In this document: piece by piece, positions 45,010-57,270 of the stretch
How positions within the stretch are numbered: position 1 is the stretch's first letter
Layout: each line of letters begins with the position of its first letter
Assembly (NCBI RefSeq): GCF_022605725.1
Contig: NC_065557.1
Span: 28,585,256 to 28,649,255, forward strand
Direction of reading: 5' to 3'
Source of the DNA: Anthonomus grandis grandis
Lineage: Eukaryota > Arthropoda > Insecta > Coleoptera > Curculionidae
DNA length: 64,000 nt
Made by a program: the position numbers and the translations under genes
Notes under the pieces: generated by a model
Seen by the model: the letters and a program-made list of their open reading frames with translations, nothing else
Told to the model about the DNA's origin: nothing
Databases searched by the model: none

Positions 45010-46453
45010 CAAATACAAATACCGACTCCACCTATCGAACGTGCTGAGCAGGAACTTCAGGCAGCTCTCACTCAGATGATATTGCTTAGACAGCGCATGA
45101 AATGGAGAGCTGCCATAAATGAAGCGATTCTGCGCATTTATTTCAGGGTGACGAATTTAGGATAGGATACTATGAATTGGAGACAAAAAGTCGATTAGGA
45201 GTTTTGTAGGGAATTACCAAGCCTTAATGTAATGGAGTAAAGGGTAGCTAGCTAATACCGTGTAATTATCCGAAATGGACTTATCCCAGAGACACGACGC
45301 AACACAATTCAAAATCAAACCGAACTGCTAATTAGAAATCATCTGGATCGTGAAGAACAAACTGAGCCAGAAAAAAACAGCACTTCCTGTAGAAGAAATA
45401 AGTCTATCAGAACAAACTACTCAAGAATCCGGATAAAGCAAACAAGTTCTCAAAGATAGTCTGGAATATGCCGGCTCTGACCCGCTTATTAGGCCCCCAC
45501 TACCAATGCTAAGCTCAACAAAAAAATTTGGAACTATGATAGGTTTACTTAACATAATCATTTTACCAGAGTTTGTTGCAGATACATCGAACATAGATTA
45601 ACTACACACGATAATCTACTGTGCAGCTTTAACTGTAACCAGATGCTTGGGTGTAAGGCATAGTCCAGGAACCCAAAAAGAACCAAGTAGAAAAGAGTAC
45701 CAAACATCAATGTGGAAGAAACGACTGCAAAATAAGATAGAGTATATTCGAGGAGATATTAAGAGCGACTAACTCAGTATGCAGTGGAAACTAGAACAAG
45801 AAGGTACAAAAGAAGAGTCGAGCAAATAATATTCAAAAACAGCATACACGCCCAACAGCAGAAAACAGAACTGTGCAACACTACCTAGGTACACTCCAAC
45901 AAAAACTTGGTGTATATACTACTCTTTTAAAACCATATAAGCAAAGCAATAAAAGAAAACAGGATAATGCACTTTTTACCCAACAAGAAAAAACATTTTA
46001 TCGTAATCTTAATTCTACGTACCTGACAACTACAGAAAGTACTTAAAATCGTTAATGAATTTTCGACAGACAGCATACATTTTGGGATGGATAAGTGTTG
46101 GACTCTTAATATCCAAAAAGGTAAGGTAAATCAAGGTAATTTTCAGATGGAGAATGGAAACTGGATCCAGTCAATGCAAGTAGGGAAGACTAAGTACTTA
46201 GGGGTTAAACAAGTACAAAGAATCAACCATCGGACCATGAAAGAAGAACTTATAACTATAATACATTTCAAAAAAGAATGAGACGGGTGCTAAGTACTGG
46301 ACTTCATACCAAAAATTCTTCTATGGCAATTAACAAAAGCGCCTGTTCAGTGCTGGGCTACTCATTTGGTGTAATTACATGAATTACATGAATAATCCGT
46401 TCTACGGATATTGCGAATCTACAAAGGAAAATGAGAACCCTTCTTACTAAGTA
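45010..46453 (+). pseudogene. R4/Dong-like ORF, N-terminal and RT-downstream pieces
   Basis: 45000-45130 reads PTPPIERAEQELQAALTQMI. 45690-45760 reads RKEYQTSMWKKRLQNKIEYI, matching the WK.RIE.KI..LR.ei segment before the RT. 45880-46010 resembles RYLG-L..K...... with FYRNLNS. 46087-46280 reads CWTLNIQKGKVNQGNFQMEN, VGKTKYLGVKQ and INHRTMKEEL, the post-palm K.....G......YLG..e....H..MK segment. 46290-46375 reads LSTGLHTKNSSMAINKSACS and VLGYSFGVI. The RT palm itself is missing or unreadable; an internal deletion is likely. Confidence 0.65.
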
Positions 46454-47314
46454 CAGCTCCCGGCAGTGAAAAGTTTCACGAGAATCTGAGAGACAAGTAC
46501 CTCGGGTACAATACGGCAACGCCGCGCGCTCTTGCTCGCTCCGCTCCGCTCTCTCTCGGGTCTCGCAGCAATTCGGACCGACAACGACGCGACCCGATTG
46601 TCTATCGAAACTCTATGTTTGAAGAGCATATTCCCACCCCACCAGACAACAGTTTGTTTTCTTGTTATAGATATTATATTATTTTAAAAAGTAGATTCTT
46701 ATAGGGAGCGGTAATATTAGGTTTAGTTGAGAAGAATTAGAAAATATAGTGTTAAAATTTGAAATAATTTAATGTCATTGAGTTAAAGTTTTGTTTTTAG
46801 ATGGATTTGTAGATAAATTAGGCTTCTTCAACCCTATCGAAAAAAAATCGAAACTATTTTGAATAATTTTTTTTAGTAATGAAAAATCCGGCATAAGGCG
46901 ATATTTACCATTAGATTTTTTATTTTTATTTTAAAACTTCTTATTTGGTAAAGTTTATTTAATGAATTTGGAGGAAAAATATTTTCTTCAATCCTATTAA
47001 AAAAATCATCAATAAATCAAAATCAACTACTCGTATTTGATTTGATAAACTTTTTACTCAGAGAAAATCAGCAGCGTCCAATGATTTTTATCACAAATAT
47101 TAAGTTTTTCTCTGAGACGCTACTTAAATTGAATCTAATTAAATGAAAATTAGGAATATCTACATATGCTAATGTTGACTAAAGTTTTTTATTTTAAGCT
47201 TAAATACCCTATAGCAAAAGATTGAAGCTACTGCAAACATATTCATGCGAAGTTTTGTTTATAAAATGACCTGACGAATCACACGTTAGCATATCATTTA
47301 GTAACTCTATATAG

Positions 47315-47520
47315 GGTGTCACATAAACAATGGTAAATATTTTAATAACAGATTCCTTTTAAGAAAAAAATGGGTTCAGTTAAATTTTCCTGGTTCAGAA
47401 GTCAAATGTAAGCAAGATACGGCCATAGCTTTAGCATGTATTGTTCGTTTTTATAACAAAATTTGGAATGGGGTTTTGTTTTTATATGGCAAATCTTAAA
47501 ATTTATCTTTTTTTAAATTA
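47315..47520 (+). mobile_element. Possible single end of a mariner-like element
   Basis: AGGGTGTCACATAAACAATG near 47315, next to TA-rich sequence, resembles the CAGGGTGT-type left ends seen elsewhere in this window. No matching right end was found. Weak. Confidence 0.3.
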
Positions 47521-48634
47521 TTGGAGAGCGCCACCAGCAACATTTTGATTTTTTTTATTGCGTAACTTTTTAAGTTTGGCATAATTTAATTTATTATTTA
47601 AAATATTTATTGTGTTAACATGTATGTAGTTTTGCTTTAAAAAGGTATACTTCAAAAATCTTACTTCGATTAACTCTTTTGATATATTCAAATTTATAGT
47701 TTTCATTTCACTTAACAAAAACGACAATTATAAACTATTTAAATTGCTTTATTACACTTCGACTGAATAATGCAAATATTTGCCAGTAAACGATCTATAA
47801 GATTTCTATATATTTTTAAAATCTTTTACTGAAAGATCGTCGAATCTTATAGGAAATACTTGCTCATTTCGAAATGACTCAGGAGAAGTTATTATTTTTA
47901 CCATTAATTTCGTGTATCCCCATATGCAAAAATCCAATGAGCTAAAATCTGGACTTTATGCGGGCCTAGCTATTCGACTTCCACGTAAAGAGTAATAATA
48001 ATTAACAATGACCTACAAATATAACAATAAGAATGCAATAAAAGGTAATAGATCACGTTACTAATTGGTTGTTTTTGATTTTTCATAACCACTCATCAAA
48101 GTAACTGACAAGAACATAAGCCTTAACAATGACAATGACATTTATAATAATTTGTATAGTAGGAAAATTGAATTTTATAAGTTTCGAGAAAACGAGGTAT
48201 AAAAATTTACATTAGTAACATGAAGTCCTATAACATCAAAATGGTTCAAGTTAAAGCAAAACGACTTTTACATTTCCATCTTAGAATATCAAGACCTATC
48301 CTAAGTCGCACACCTTAATTGATGGTTAGCTTATCTAACAGTATGGTCCTTGAACTAAGAATTATACATAGTATTATTAATTAAGCCTTATGATTATTTC
48401 AAGGAATGTAAATGCTGTTTTGCTTTAACTTGAAACGTTTTGGCGTTACACGCTTCAAAATTTTAAAAACGTCATTTTCTCAATCATTAAAACTTCAGTT
48501 TTTAAAAACTAAGCAGCGATTCATATGAAATTAAAAGCCCTTTCTAATAATTAGGTATTGACCGTTGAAACGTTTATCATTCTATACGATCCTAAATATG
48601 TTTGTCAGAGACCCCGAAGTGAAATCTCAGATCC

Positions 48635-48905
48635 TTGTGGTTGGATGTGGTGGTCTTTGGATGGTCCTGGAGTAATTTGGTAAATAGAGGTCAATCTGAC
48701 AGGGGATTAGTACAGGACCATTCTCGAAAATATATTGCTGCCGTCCGTTGACGTGACCTATCCCAATGAGTTTAAAATAATTTACGACAAGTCACCAATT
48801 TATACCTCACGTGTTATCAGGGAATGGATTGGGCGACAAGAAAATATGCAGATGCGACTCGATAAACCACTAGAAAATTTAAGCTACATCGATTTTGCTT
48901 TTTTT
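48635..48905 (+). pseudogene. Tc1-type transposase fragment
   Basis: Mixed frames read VVGCGGLWMVLE, GPGVIW, TILENILLPSVDVTYPNEFK, then YDKSPIYTSRVIREWIGRQE. This is the block around the second catalytic Asp (HDrSPiHTarvV..W) of an insect Tc1 group, here with Tyr-Asp in place of His-Asp. The third catalytic residue and both termini are absent. Confidence 0.65.
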
Positions 48906-49339
48906 ATATTTTTCATATCCTTTAGTATTTTTTGAATCTGAATTAAAACTAAATAATTCAATAATTTTAAATAAGGTATAACTTTTGCCAGTCTGCTTTT
49001 ATAATATCAAAACATTTATTAAATATTCAGTTATTACATATTAATTTGTAATGATATTTACTGCCGCTTATTAATTTTTTCTATCCCCTCTCGATCTTCT
49101 GGGTTATTTATAAAGTTTGTAGTTGGTTATCCAACCATTATCTCGGGCGCCACCCTCAAGTTTAATGTGGATGAGGGACCACGGCCTATCGGGTAGCCTT
49201 TAGACAGTGGAGAAAGTAATCCAGGTCTTCTGTGTTAGTAAAACAATAGGCAATATTGCAACAAAATCACATTTATTCATCCCAAAACCTAACATGTCAT
49301 CTCTTTGCAAGCACTTCTCAATAAGCCTTACATACGGCC

Positions 49340-50045
49340 CAATTCAATACGGTACGGTGCAGGAAGAGGAGGGGTGCAATGAAGAGAACCCATGTAGGTA
49401 AGCAAGATGTAAAAGCGGTACGGTAAATTATGGCAGTGAATGAACGGTCAGATATAGCCCAGAGAAAATAAAGTAAAAAAACGGTCGGTATTAATCGGAA
49501 TGGTAAGCGGTAAGTCACCCACAGGATAATTAAGCGGTCTAATATAAATGCGGTCGCTCGTAACCTTGGCCAACTCTGTTTTAAATGTCGGTAGACGCGG
49601 TCTTAATTATATAGGTAAAATATGGCAATGTTGTCAGGTTGGAAATAATGGGATAATATCCAATGCAGGGTGATACCTCGTAACGGTCCGACACGTAGCC
49701 CCCTAGCACTTTTTAAGGAATACACAGTGTTACCCCGTAACGGTCCGGCACGCAACTCCGTGTATCCTGTGGATATTAGGAATAAGGAGATAATGTCCAA
49801 TGCAGGGTGATACCTCTTAACGGTCCGACACGTAGCCCCCTAGCACTTTTTAAGGAATACACAGTGTTACCCCGTAACGGTCCGGCACGCAACCCCGTGT
49901 ATCCTGTAGACACTAGGATTAGGAAAAAGGAATTTGCCTACCTTCTTACCTATTACACTTACATAACAGTAGTGGTGGTACGGACACAAACGGTACTGAG
50001 GTATTAACGCGGTGATAAATTAATAGTTAACGCGGTCGCGCGTTT
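49340..50045 (+). repeat. Cluster of about 19 NCGGT motifs on one strand
   Basis: ACGGT, GCGGT or TCGGT occurs about 19 times on the plus strand in 700 bp, often as AAGCGGT, AACGGTC or TAACGCGGT. The complement ACCGN is nearly absent. Part of the count comes from the 137-bp tandem repeat inside, but most copies lie outside it. Confidence 0.7.
49650..49923 (+). repeat. Two-copy tandem repeat, 137-bp unit
   Basis: TGCAGGGTGATACCTC at 49664 recurs at 49801. The units (TAACGGTCCGACACGTAGCC, AGGAATACACAGTGTTACCC, GTGTATCCTGT) differ at only a few positions. Recent duplication inside the TIR element. Confidence 0.85.
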
Positions 50046-50823
50046 ATTAACAAAATAGAAACTTTCCTAACTTCACTAGGCAAAGCTTAGTTGTCAATAT
50101 GAATCTTGAAAATTATTAATTTAAGTTGGAAAAAGAACCGAGTAATTCTATAGATAAATAAGAGAATTACAGAAAATTTAGTAACTTCGTTACAAATTTT
50201 TTTTTTTTTTTAAATTTCTTTTTACTTTAAAAAGTGAGGTATAAGTTGGCTTGTTTTGTTAACCTAGATAAAGACAATAAAGTAAATATCAAAAACTTTC
50301 AGTATATAATTGTAGGTAGTGGGCATCGGTTTCTAAAGTAATTTCATGTCGTAATAATATAGGTGTTATTAACATAAAACAAATGTATTAAATTTATATT
50401 AAGGAAAATAGCGCTTTCGGTCAAATCCCACTCTTAATTCTCGCAAGTTTAATTTTTCTATCAAAAACTGTTTGGAATTACTAGGAGGACACTAGTTTTA
50501 TTGTCACCTAGTATAACATAATATCATTTTGAGGTGTTCAAATGATCTATTTTACGTATATAAAAATTTATTATTCATTATTATTGACATAAAATTAATA
50601 GCATTATTTTATAGGTTCACTATTAAATCTAGAAAACTCTGTTTGAAAATATAGAGATATTTTTTACTTTAAAATTCGCCTAGTATAAAAATTAATTTAT
50701 TCTAACAGAGATACGGCCGTTTGGTGGGGACGACTGAGCCGCAAAAGCAAAGCTGCGTTGCCAGTGGTGGCGCGCGAAACCGTTCTCACAGAAAGGCCTG
50801 AAACTTTTTACTGACGGGGCCTG

Positions 50824-51560
50824 TACAAATACCATCATCCCAGAAATGCGGTTGAGAGAGCTACGCTACCACGATGCGGAGAATGAAGAGGATTTATAGA
50901 TCTAGAAAAGCAACTGTACCAACAAATTATTATTTAAAAAAATTATTTCTTTAGAAAGTCTGTGGATTCATCTTCATAGCTCTATGTAGCTATTTGCCAA
51001 ATAAATGAGATTATTTCACTTAAACTGAAAAATGAAGAAAATTTAATATACCATCAAACAACAAATGACAAAATACAGAACTGGAGACAGAACCTCTGCA
51101 CGGAAGACATATTAATGAGCTCATGCAATAACATCTCGACGAATGTGCATCAAACTATTGGCTGATCTGAGGACAAATGTTTCCCGAAACAAAGAGTTCA
51201 CTCTTAGCCATCCAAGATCAAGTTGTTCCAACGCGTAATTATCTAAAGTTCATAACAAAAGATCCAGCTATTAAAAATGATCGATGTAGATATGGATGCC
51301 AGACAGCTAAACAATCCAGCAACAACAGGAGGTTGCCAAATATTTGCGCCCACAGAATACAAAGAGAAAGACGATGCGGTAGGAAAAATTATACATCAAA
51401 AACTCGCTCTAAAACTGAAGCTTCTGTAGAATGAAAGGCGTCCTTATTTTAAACTATGTTCCAGAAAGAATTCTGAAAAATGCAACCTTTAGGCTTTATT
51501 GCAATCATACTGTTTTAACTAATCAAACTGTGAGTAGTAACAGACCTGACTTAGTTTCAC
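50824..51560 (+). pseudogene. R4/Dong-like ORF, C-terminal part
   Basis: Begins KYHHPRNAVERATLPRCG, then RGFIDLEKQLYQQI. From 51177 MFPETKSSLLAIQDQVVPTR, then NYLKFITKDPAIKNDRCRYGC. In a shifted frame HITGGC-like text (TGGCQIFAPTEYKERHDAVG) and KIIHQKLALKLKLL follow, then SNRPDLV-like text near 51540. C..C...H..C is the zinc-binding tail of this clade. At least two frameshifts. Confidence 0.75.
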
Positions 51561-51685
51561 CATTGATAGTCACGACGGGTCCGATAATCTGGTAAGGGCC
51601 CCCATGAAGCTCATTCCCTTTGATACTTGAGTATCTGGCATAAGTGAATGTTCCGCTCTGAGAGAGTGCGAGCCATTTTGGCTGA

Positions 51686-51686
51686 A

Positions 51687-51756
<70 letters not shown>
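51686..51756. repeat. (AAT)n microsatellite, about 23 units
   Basis: A pure AAT/ATA run directly after GCCATTTTGGCTG, at the 3' end of the R4/Dong-like element. It is likely the element's simple-repeat tail or its target repeat. Confidence 0.9.
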
Positions 51757-52109
51757 TAATGTAATAAAATTAACAATGTATTTTATTTTGGATAAAGGTC
51801 GCTTACAGTAAATTCAAAATAATAAAAAACAAAAAAATTGAACGCTATACGCACACATACGTCAAAAATTAAAACTAAAATAGAAATTAAATAATAAACC
51901 TAAGATATAACAAATAAAACTGAATTAAATAACGGACGAGTTAAAATTGGAGAAATAAAACTTAAAATTAAAATTTAAGTGTAAAACTGTAAATTTAAAA
52001 ATAAGCAGTAAGACATGAAAATCAAGCCTTAGGTAAAAATGATCAAACAAATTATTTTAATTCTTCTTTTGTCAATTGGTCGTTTAAAGAACCTCATTCA
52101 TTTTTATTA
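51757..52109. other. A-rich gap
   Basis: No motif; A-rich and possibly part of the next LINE's broken 5' region. Confidence 0.4.
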
Positions 52110-53565
52110 AAATAATATTAACCCTAACTTTATTAATAATGAGCTTAGTTTTGGATTAATGGATGAACCAATTCTAGTAAAACTAATGAGTTTAATCAGC
52201 ACCGACTCTGTTGGAGAAGATCTTTCTGCAAGAGGTTTAAGCTTATGTTTACCTTTTAGCAAAAAAACACTTTAAAATATGGTTAATATATGTATTTTGG
52301 AAAATACACTTCCTGACTTGTGGAAAAAAATTAAGATCAGGCCACTAGATCAAGTTTTCGATCCTAAGCAGTTTAAAGATTTAAGGCCTATTAGTATTCT
52401 GCCAGTCCAAAATCTTGGAAAGACATATTTATAATCAGATAATAGAATTCATAGAATCATTCACAGAAACTCTCATAACATTTCAAGCTATCAGTCCGGT
52501 TTCCGTAAACAATTTAGTACAAGTACTTGTCTTGTAAATTTTAATTATGATATAAGACGTAACGAAGATAAGAAACTAACAACTTGCCTGTGGCTTTTAG
52601 ACTTTAGTAAAGCATTTTATATGCTTAATTATTAGATGTTAATAACAAAATTGCACTATTTTGGTTTTTCAGATAATTCACTACATTTATTAAAGTCTTA
52701 TATTTCTGATAGATTCCATTGTGTTGTAATTAAAAATAAACACTCAATTTCAAAATCGAACTATGTACATTTAAGAACTGGAGTATAACAAGGCTATATT
52801 TTAAGACCTTTATTATTTTCCTTGTATGTAGCTGATATGGAAATAAAATTGAACTTATACGAAACTTCAGCAGTATGCTGACGCATCAGAGATGTATACG
52901 GTGTAATACAATATACCAGTAGTGGATAGATCCAACAATTTAGAATTCATTGTTGATAGCAGCTAAAGCTTCTTAGCTCATATAAATAAAAAATTAAGCT
53001 TTGCTTATATGCGTCTAAGGGGTCCGTATGATCTAAAATGTCACATTTGAGCCAAAAATAAATGCTTCTTATATATTAATACTATCATAGTATACGTAGT
53101 GTATATACGTACGTATGTATGTATAGTATACATTAATACTTTTTTTGTTTGACTGTTGCAATTTAATTTATAATAATGCAATTACTAGTGCAATTTTTTA
53201 TTCTATTCAAAAACTGCCAAATTCCTGTAAAAGATTTTTTTATGGAATTTCATACAGAAGTCGCATAACCCTCTTATATAAATTTGGAAAGTAGGCGAAA
53301 ATATAATTTATACTGTTTCATTTATCGCATAATTAAAACTAGGCAACTACCAGACCCAAAACAGCAATTTTGTGATCACTCCTACAATATTATAAGATAT
53401 TTTAATCGCTATAGAGTAGACCAACATCGTACAGCAGCGATCTTTCAGCTTTGTTGCTATTCAACTGTGGAATCATTTAACTGCTTATGCAAAAAATTAC
53501 TTTTCTTATAGATTCAAAAAATATATTAAAAGGGCTCTTTTAGAATTTCAATTCAACACATAAAA
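52110..53565 (+). pseudogene. CR1/Jockey-like LINE reverse transcriptase and C-terminus
   Basis: Plus-strand RT blocks in mixed frames: FKDLRPISILP near 52370, YQSGFRKQFSTSTCLVNFNY near 52490, LWLLDFSKAFYMLNY near 52590, then near 52780 GV.QG.ILRPLLFSLYVADM. The YADD box near 52870 is degraded (QYADASEMY-like). The end near 53455-53560 reads LWNHLTAYAKNYFSYRFKKY, then IKRALLEFQ, the usual ORF2 C-terminus (WN.Lp..i.......Fk..lk..l). Confidence 0.68.
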
Positions 53566-54979
53566 CATGATTTATAGTTCCTTGATATAAGTATATTAGT
53601 ATTAGATTTTTTTTCAAATAGATAATAAAAGAAGTACAATTTGCATTGTGTCCGCTATTGATATCTCTCTTTTGTCAATCGTTATGAGTTATTTAATTTA
53701 ATTTAATCTAACTTAAATTGTATATCCTAAAATAGAATTATATACATTCGTTTTTTTTTACTTCTTCCTGCGCCTTCCTCTTTTGTTAGTCATCTGCCCT
53801 TGCCTTGAGCATCCACATTGCGTTTTTATTCAATTTATTCAAGTTTCTATTGATTCTATTTGTAAATATATTGATAATTTTACAATAACAAATCATATAT
53901 TAAGGAGAATCCTGTCCATATTCTGGAAGTTCTTTAGGGCACAAGAAGGGGTCAAAAAAAGTCTTAATTATCCAGAAAATTCCTATTTATTGGCTACCAG
54001 TTTCGTAACTTCCACATGTCACATCATCAGGCCAAGGAGTAAAGTAAAAAGAAAACATTACAACTTTAAAATATAATAGAAAATACAACGTTTTTCTGGC
54101 GATACAAATTATGTTAGGGACTTACAATTATAAAACGAGATTTGTCAACATCATAAAATTGAAACACATAGAAACACAATGGACGTTTATATTAGTGTAC
54201 GTGGACGACACAAATATAATAAAAACTTTTTAAATATTACGTCCACATTAATATAAATAAATAAAAAACCCAACTTCAATCGAAACAGACCTGAAAATTT
54301 TTTAAACCTTTTTAAAACAGTATTTTAAAGTTAATTGTTATTAGGCCAGAAACTCATAAAAAATAGTAAAATTTATAAAGCATTACTTACAAAAAAATGT
54401 GTTTTTTTTAAAATCTCAATTTTAAAATAGTGTAGATTACCGTACTATTTTTTTAGCAAATTTAATTATAACGCAATTCTTAACTCTATTATTAGGTATT
54501 GGATAAAATTAAGTTACTGTCGAAAAAGTAAAAAACTCTTGTTCCAGTTTATCAACTAGGAACTGTCTGGCATATTAGCAAAGAAGTGGAATCGCCGACC
54601 ATAGGAAATAAATGTATTCCATTCCATCTTTTAATTTGCTCGTACTCTCCTTAAGTCACGTTTTCCTTGTTAACGAGTGCTACTTGCTCCTAAACTTTGC
54701 CGAGTTGCCGACTTTCCGTCGCAATAAGTACATTTTTTAACTGGGCGGAGATACACACCCTTAAAAATATCTATACTCACTAACAAGAAGTGTTTCGCAC
54801 AGAAGCAATCATTCCTTAACTTATTTTTTTGCCAATAAGGTAGTCCTATATCAAGAATAAAACCATAACATTTGCAAGATTTTTTACAAACAAGTAATAA
54901 AAAAAATAATAATGTGTTACTCCGCAACGACGCACACTTATACGTCTAGACATAAAAGGATATCTGGTTATGACGCCTC
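53566..54979. other. Gap, no gene seen
   Basis: A+T-rich, with short open frames of no recognisable content (for example 53783-54076 plus and 54670-54927 minus). Confidence 0.4.
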
Positions 54980-55790
54980 ATTTCAAACAACTCAAACTTC
55001 GTGGCTTAGCTGTGCCAGATGGTGCAAAGTGGTTAGTCTTCTCTAGATTTTAATCCGGTAAAAGACGTGGCCACGGCAAAACAGTACATACAGCCTTCTT
55101 GAAGAAAGTCCCTAGTATGACGACCAATATGGGGAAGCACTTTGTCGTGCTGAAAAAGAACGTGTGGACGGTCCTCTAGATAAGACAATATTCAGTGAAG
55201 AGGTTTGTAGTACATCGTTAACATAACGCACAGCATTTATATTACCTCGAATAAAGAGACGGGATGATTAGCCACTATAGGCTCCTCAAACCGTTACTCC
55301 AATATCCGTCTTATCCTTTTACTGCCATAGTGCATAACTAGAATTGCGATTCCCTAATTAAAATGGAATTTTGCGTACTATTTTGCCTCTTTTATCTTCC
55401 AATGCTGCTGGTCTCTGCTTCAGTTGTTCAAATGTGGACGACAGTAGTCCGCACTAGGAGGATGCACTAACCATGGAAGGTATAAAAAAATTCCAGAGGC
55501 TCGAATACTATTCTTTTTCAAATCATAGGTCGGCGATCTGACGCGTCATAGTAAAACTGCCTCGTAGAAATAGTTGTCTGAAGTGCCTCTCTTGGCGATC
55601 TGTGGTATGCCTCAATTGACCAGTCCTTCATGTTCCTCTATCTTCTTTATCGAGATCTGACACACATGCATTGCCGTCATTGCAGACAAATAACACGGCA
55701 GCCAATTTCGCGATAAGACAAACAAATATCTTCTCAAGCAATAATTCTACTTCTGTCAAAATCACTAACATGGTGATTTTAGCGTCTTCG
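54980..55790 (-). pseudogene. Decayed Tc1-like transposase
   Basis: Minus strand, frames broken. NINAVRYVNDVLQTSSLNIV near 55215-55250 fits the (t...Y...vL...v.p....) block before the second Asp, RSFSARQSASPYW near 55150 stands where (F.QDNA.pH) is expected, and CRGHVF...PWPRLLPD-like text near 55060-55080 fits (dWP..SPDLNPIE). The order and strand are consistent, the residues are poor. Moderate call only. Confidence 0.42.
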
Positions 55791-55844
55791 AACTCGGGAC
55801 ATTTTGTTAGACATTTTATTAAGTAATTTTCTTTAATAAGCTAA

Positions 55845-55987
55845 CAACTACTATATCGTTTTTGAAAGTGGTACACAATGGTAATATAGAAACAGGTAGT
55901 CGGAGTGACATTGTCTTTGTCAATACTCGTGTTGTACAAAAACAAAGACAATGTCAGTCCGACTACCTGTTTCAACTACTATATCGT
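55845..55987. repeat. 32-bp hairpin flanked by 15-bp direct repeats
   Basis: CAACTACTATATCGT occurs at 55845-55859 and again at 55973-55987. Between them, 55889-55920 (GAAACAGGTAGTCGGAGTGA...) is complementary to 55942-55973 with one mismatch and a 21-bp loop. The layout is that of a short inserted hairpin with target-site duplication. Confidence 0.8.
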
Positions 55988-57009
55988 AGCTAGCTTTGTA
56001 AGCGTAAGTAAAAATAATTTGCTCATTATAATATATTGTTTCCATCTCCTTATTATAAAAATTGTTATATTATTTTGCGATTTTTGATTATTTTGTTTTA
56101 TCAGAAATAGCCATTGCAAGTTTTCATATAAAGATATGAGTAAGATTTCACAAAAAAATATATGGGTGAAAAGGGTACTTCTTTACATGATTATTATTAT
56201 TATGCCCAAGCAACTCGTATCATTAAACCTAAAATCACAAAAAATCTAAACATAAGTCACATAATAAAAAGAATATAGAAAATGTTTATTATTTTTGAAG
56301 CGCTACCGGCGATAGCCATTTCCGACATCGTCTGTTTGAATTTAATCAGATAATAGCCCGAATGCAATTTAAACTTTCAATAAATCTAATTCGATTTTCA
56401 TTTGGCAATTTCTGCTTCGAATTCTCTGCTGCAGCCAAACAAAAATTTAGAATTAAGCTTAAATATATTGTCCATTCAGGCGTATGCACCTAGACACAAT
56501 TAACCACAAAACAAACGAACCGACTTAATCGGAATTGGGTTAGTCCGTGAGGCACTTAAATAGGTATTGTTATTTGCTTCAGTCTTCCAGTTCTAGTGTA
56601 CTTTTGGCTTAAAACGAAAGTATGGCATTTGTTTTGTAAAAGGTTTATCTTTAATGTTCAGCTTTGTTTAAATATAAAAGATATTTTAGGATTAATTTTT
56701 AAAACACGCACTTCAAATGTTCTGTTGGTCATTTATCATGTTGATACCCTTTTTCCGAACAATTTCTTTTCAACAATTAATTCAATATTTTTGATTATTT
56801 AATTCACGCCTTTAAACGAAAGGAGAAATCCCTACAGTAGCAATACAGTTTTAATAAAGGAACATTCTACCTAAAGCGCATGAGAATACAACCTTTAAAA
56901 GAAATCAGATCCAATTAAATATTATACACAATGACAGACTAAAACGAATATTATAAACTAAATTATTAATATTAGGAAATAAACTTGAAGTTAAAATAAA
57001 GTTCAGTCT
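55988..57009. other. Gap, no gene seen
   Basis: No motif recognised. 56300-56520 is slightly richer in G+C. Confidence 0.4.
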
Positions 57010-57270
57010 GCAATTGGCCGAACACATACTTTAACAGAGTCCCTACATGCACTACTGCATCATCACCTGGATGGACTTTTAGAATTCTCCCAATTGATCA
57101 GAGTATTAGAGCAAGGTTATCACCTATTAAGACTTTATAACTACAGATTTAACATTTGAGTCTTGCGAAATCACCTTACTGGAACGTGCCTAAAGTTCAG
57201 TGATGTAATCTCTGCACCATCTTTTCTAAAAATGTTGGACCATTCGTGTTAGATGTTAATTCGGAGAAAG
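57010..57270 (-). pseudogene. BEL/Pao-type integrase C-terminal remnant
   Basis: Minus strand: IFRKDGAEITSLNFRHVP in one frame, corresponding to the (HFW.RW..EYL..LQ.R) motif, then VLIGDNLALIL, IGRILKVHPGDDAVVHVGTL, matching (v.i.d...P...W.lGRi...hPG.Dg.vRvv.v.t). This is the conserved C-terminus of BEL/Pao integrases. Short and broken. Confidence 0.5.

Larger units (their letters stand above)
46454..50823. mobile_element. 4.4-kb TIR element inserted in the R4/Dong-like LINE
   Basis: The left end CAGCTCCCGGCAGTGAAAAG and the right end CTTTTTACTGACGGGGCCTG form about 40-bp imperfect inverted repeats (46454-46493 and 50784-50823). Both lie next to TA, so a TA target duplication is likely. The subterminal DNA on both sides is strikingly G+C-rich (46520-46600 and 50730-50790, with GCGCGC). 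The interior holds decayed pieces of other elements and a region rich in CGGT motifs, but no transposase that could belong to these ends. Superfamily unknown; TA suggests Tc1/mariner or a relative. Confidence 0.7.
44990..51756 (+). mobile_element. R4/Dong-like LINE, split by a TIR element
   Basis: Plus-strand pieces at 44990-46453 and 50824-51685 belong to one non-LTR retrotransposon. The left part ends RKMRTLLTKY and the right part begins KYHHPRNAVER when read across the insertion, in the same frame. The right part has AIQDQVVPTRNYLKF, DRCRYGC and IKERH-like text, the known C-terminal pattern of the R4/Dong clade, and ends in an (AAT)n tail. Dong-type elements are known to be associated with TAA repeats, which fits. 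The copy carries many stops. Confidence 0.72.

Noticed and set aside
46447..46629. Arg-rich minus-strand open frame in G+C-rich DNA
   Set aside because: It covers the terminal repeat and G+C-rich end of the TIR element; coding is unlikely.
49650..49923. Tandem direct repeats considered as a CRISPR array
   Set aside because: Only two long, nearly identical units without unique spacers.
51570..51776. Poly-Ile open frame on the minus strand
   Set aside because: It is the AAT microsatellite read as protein.
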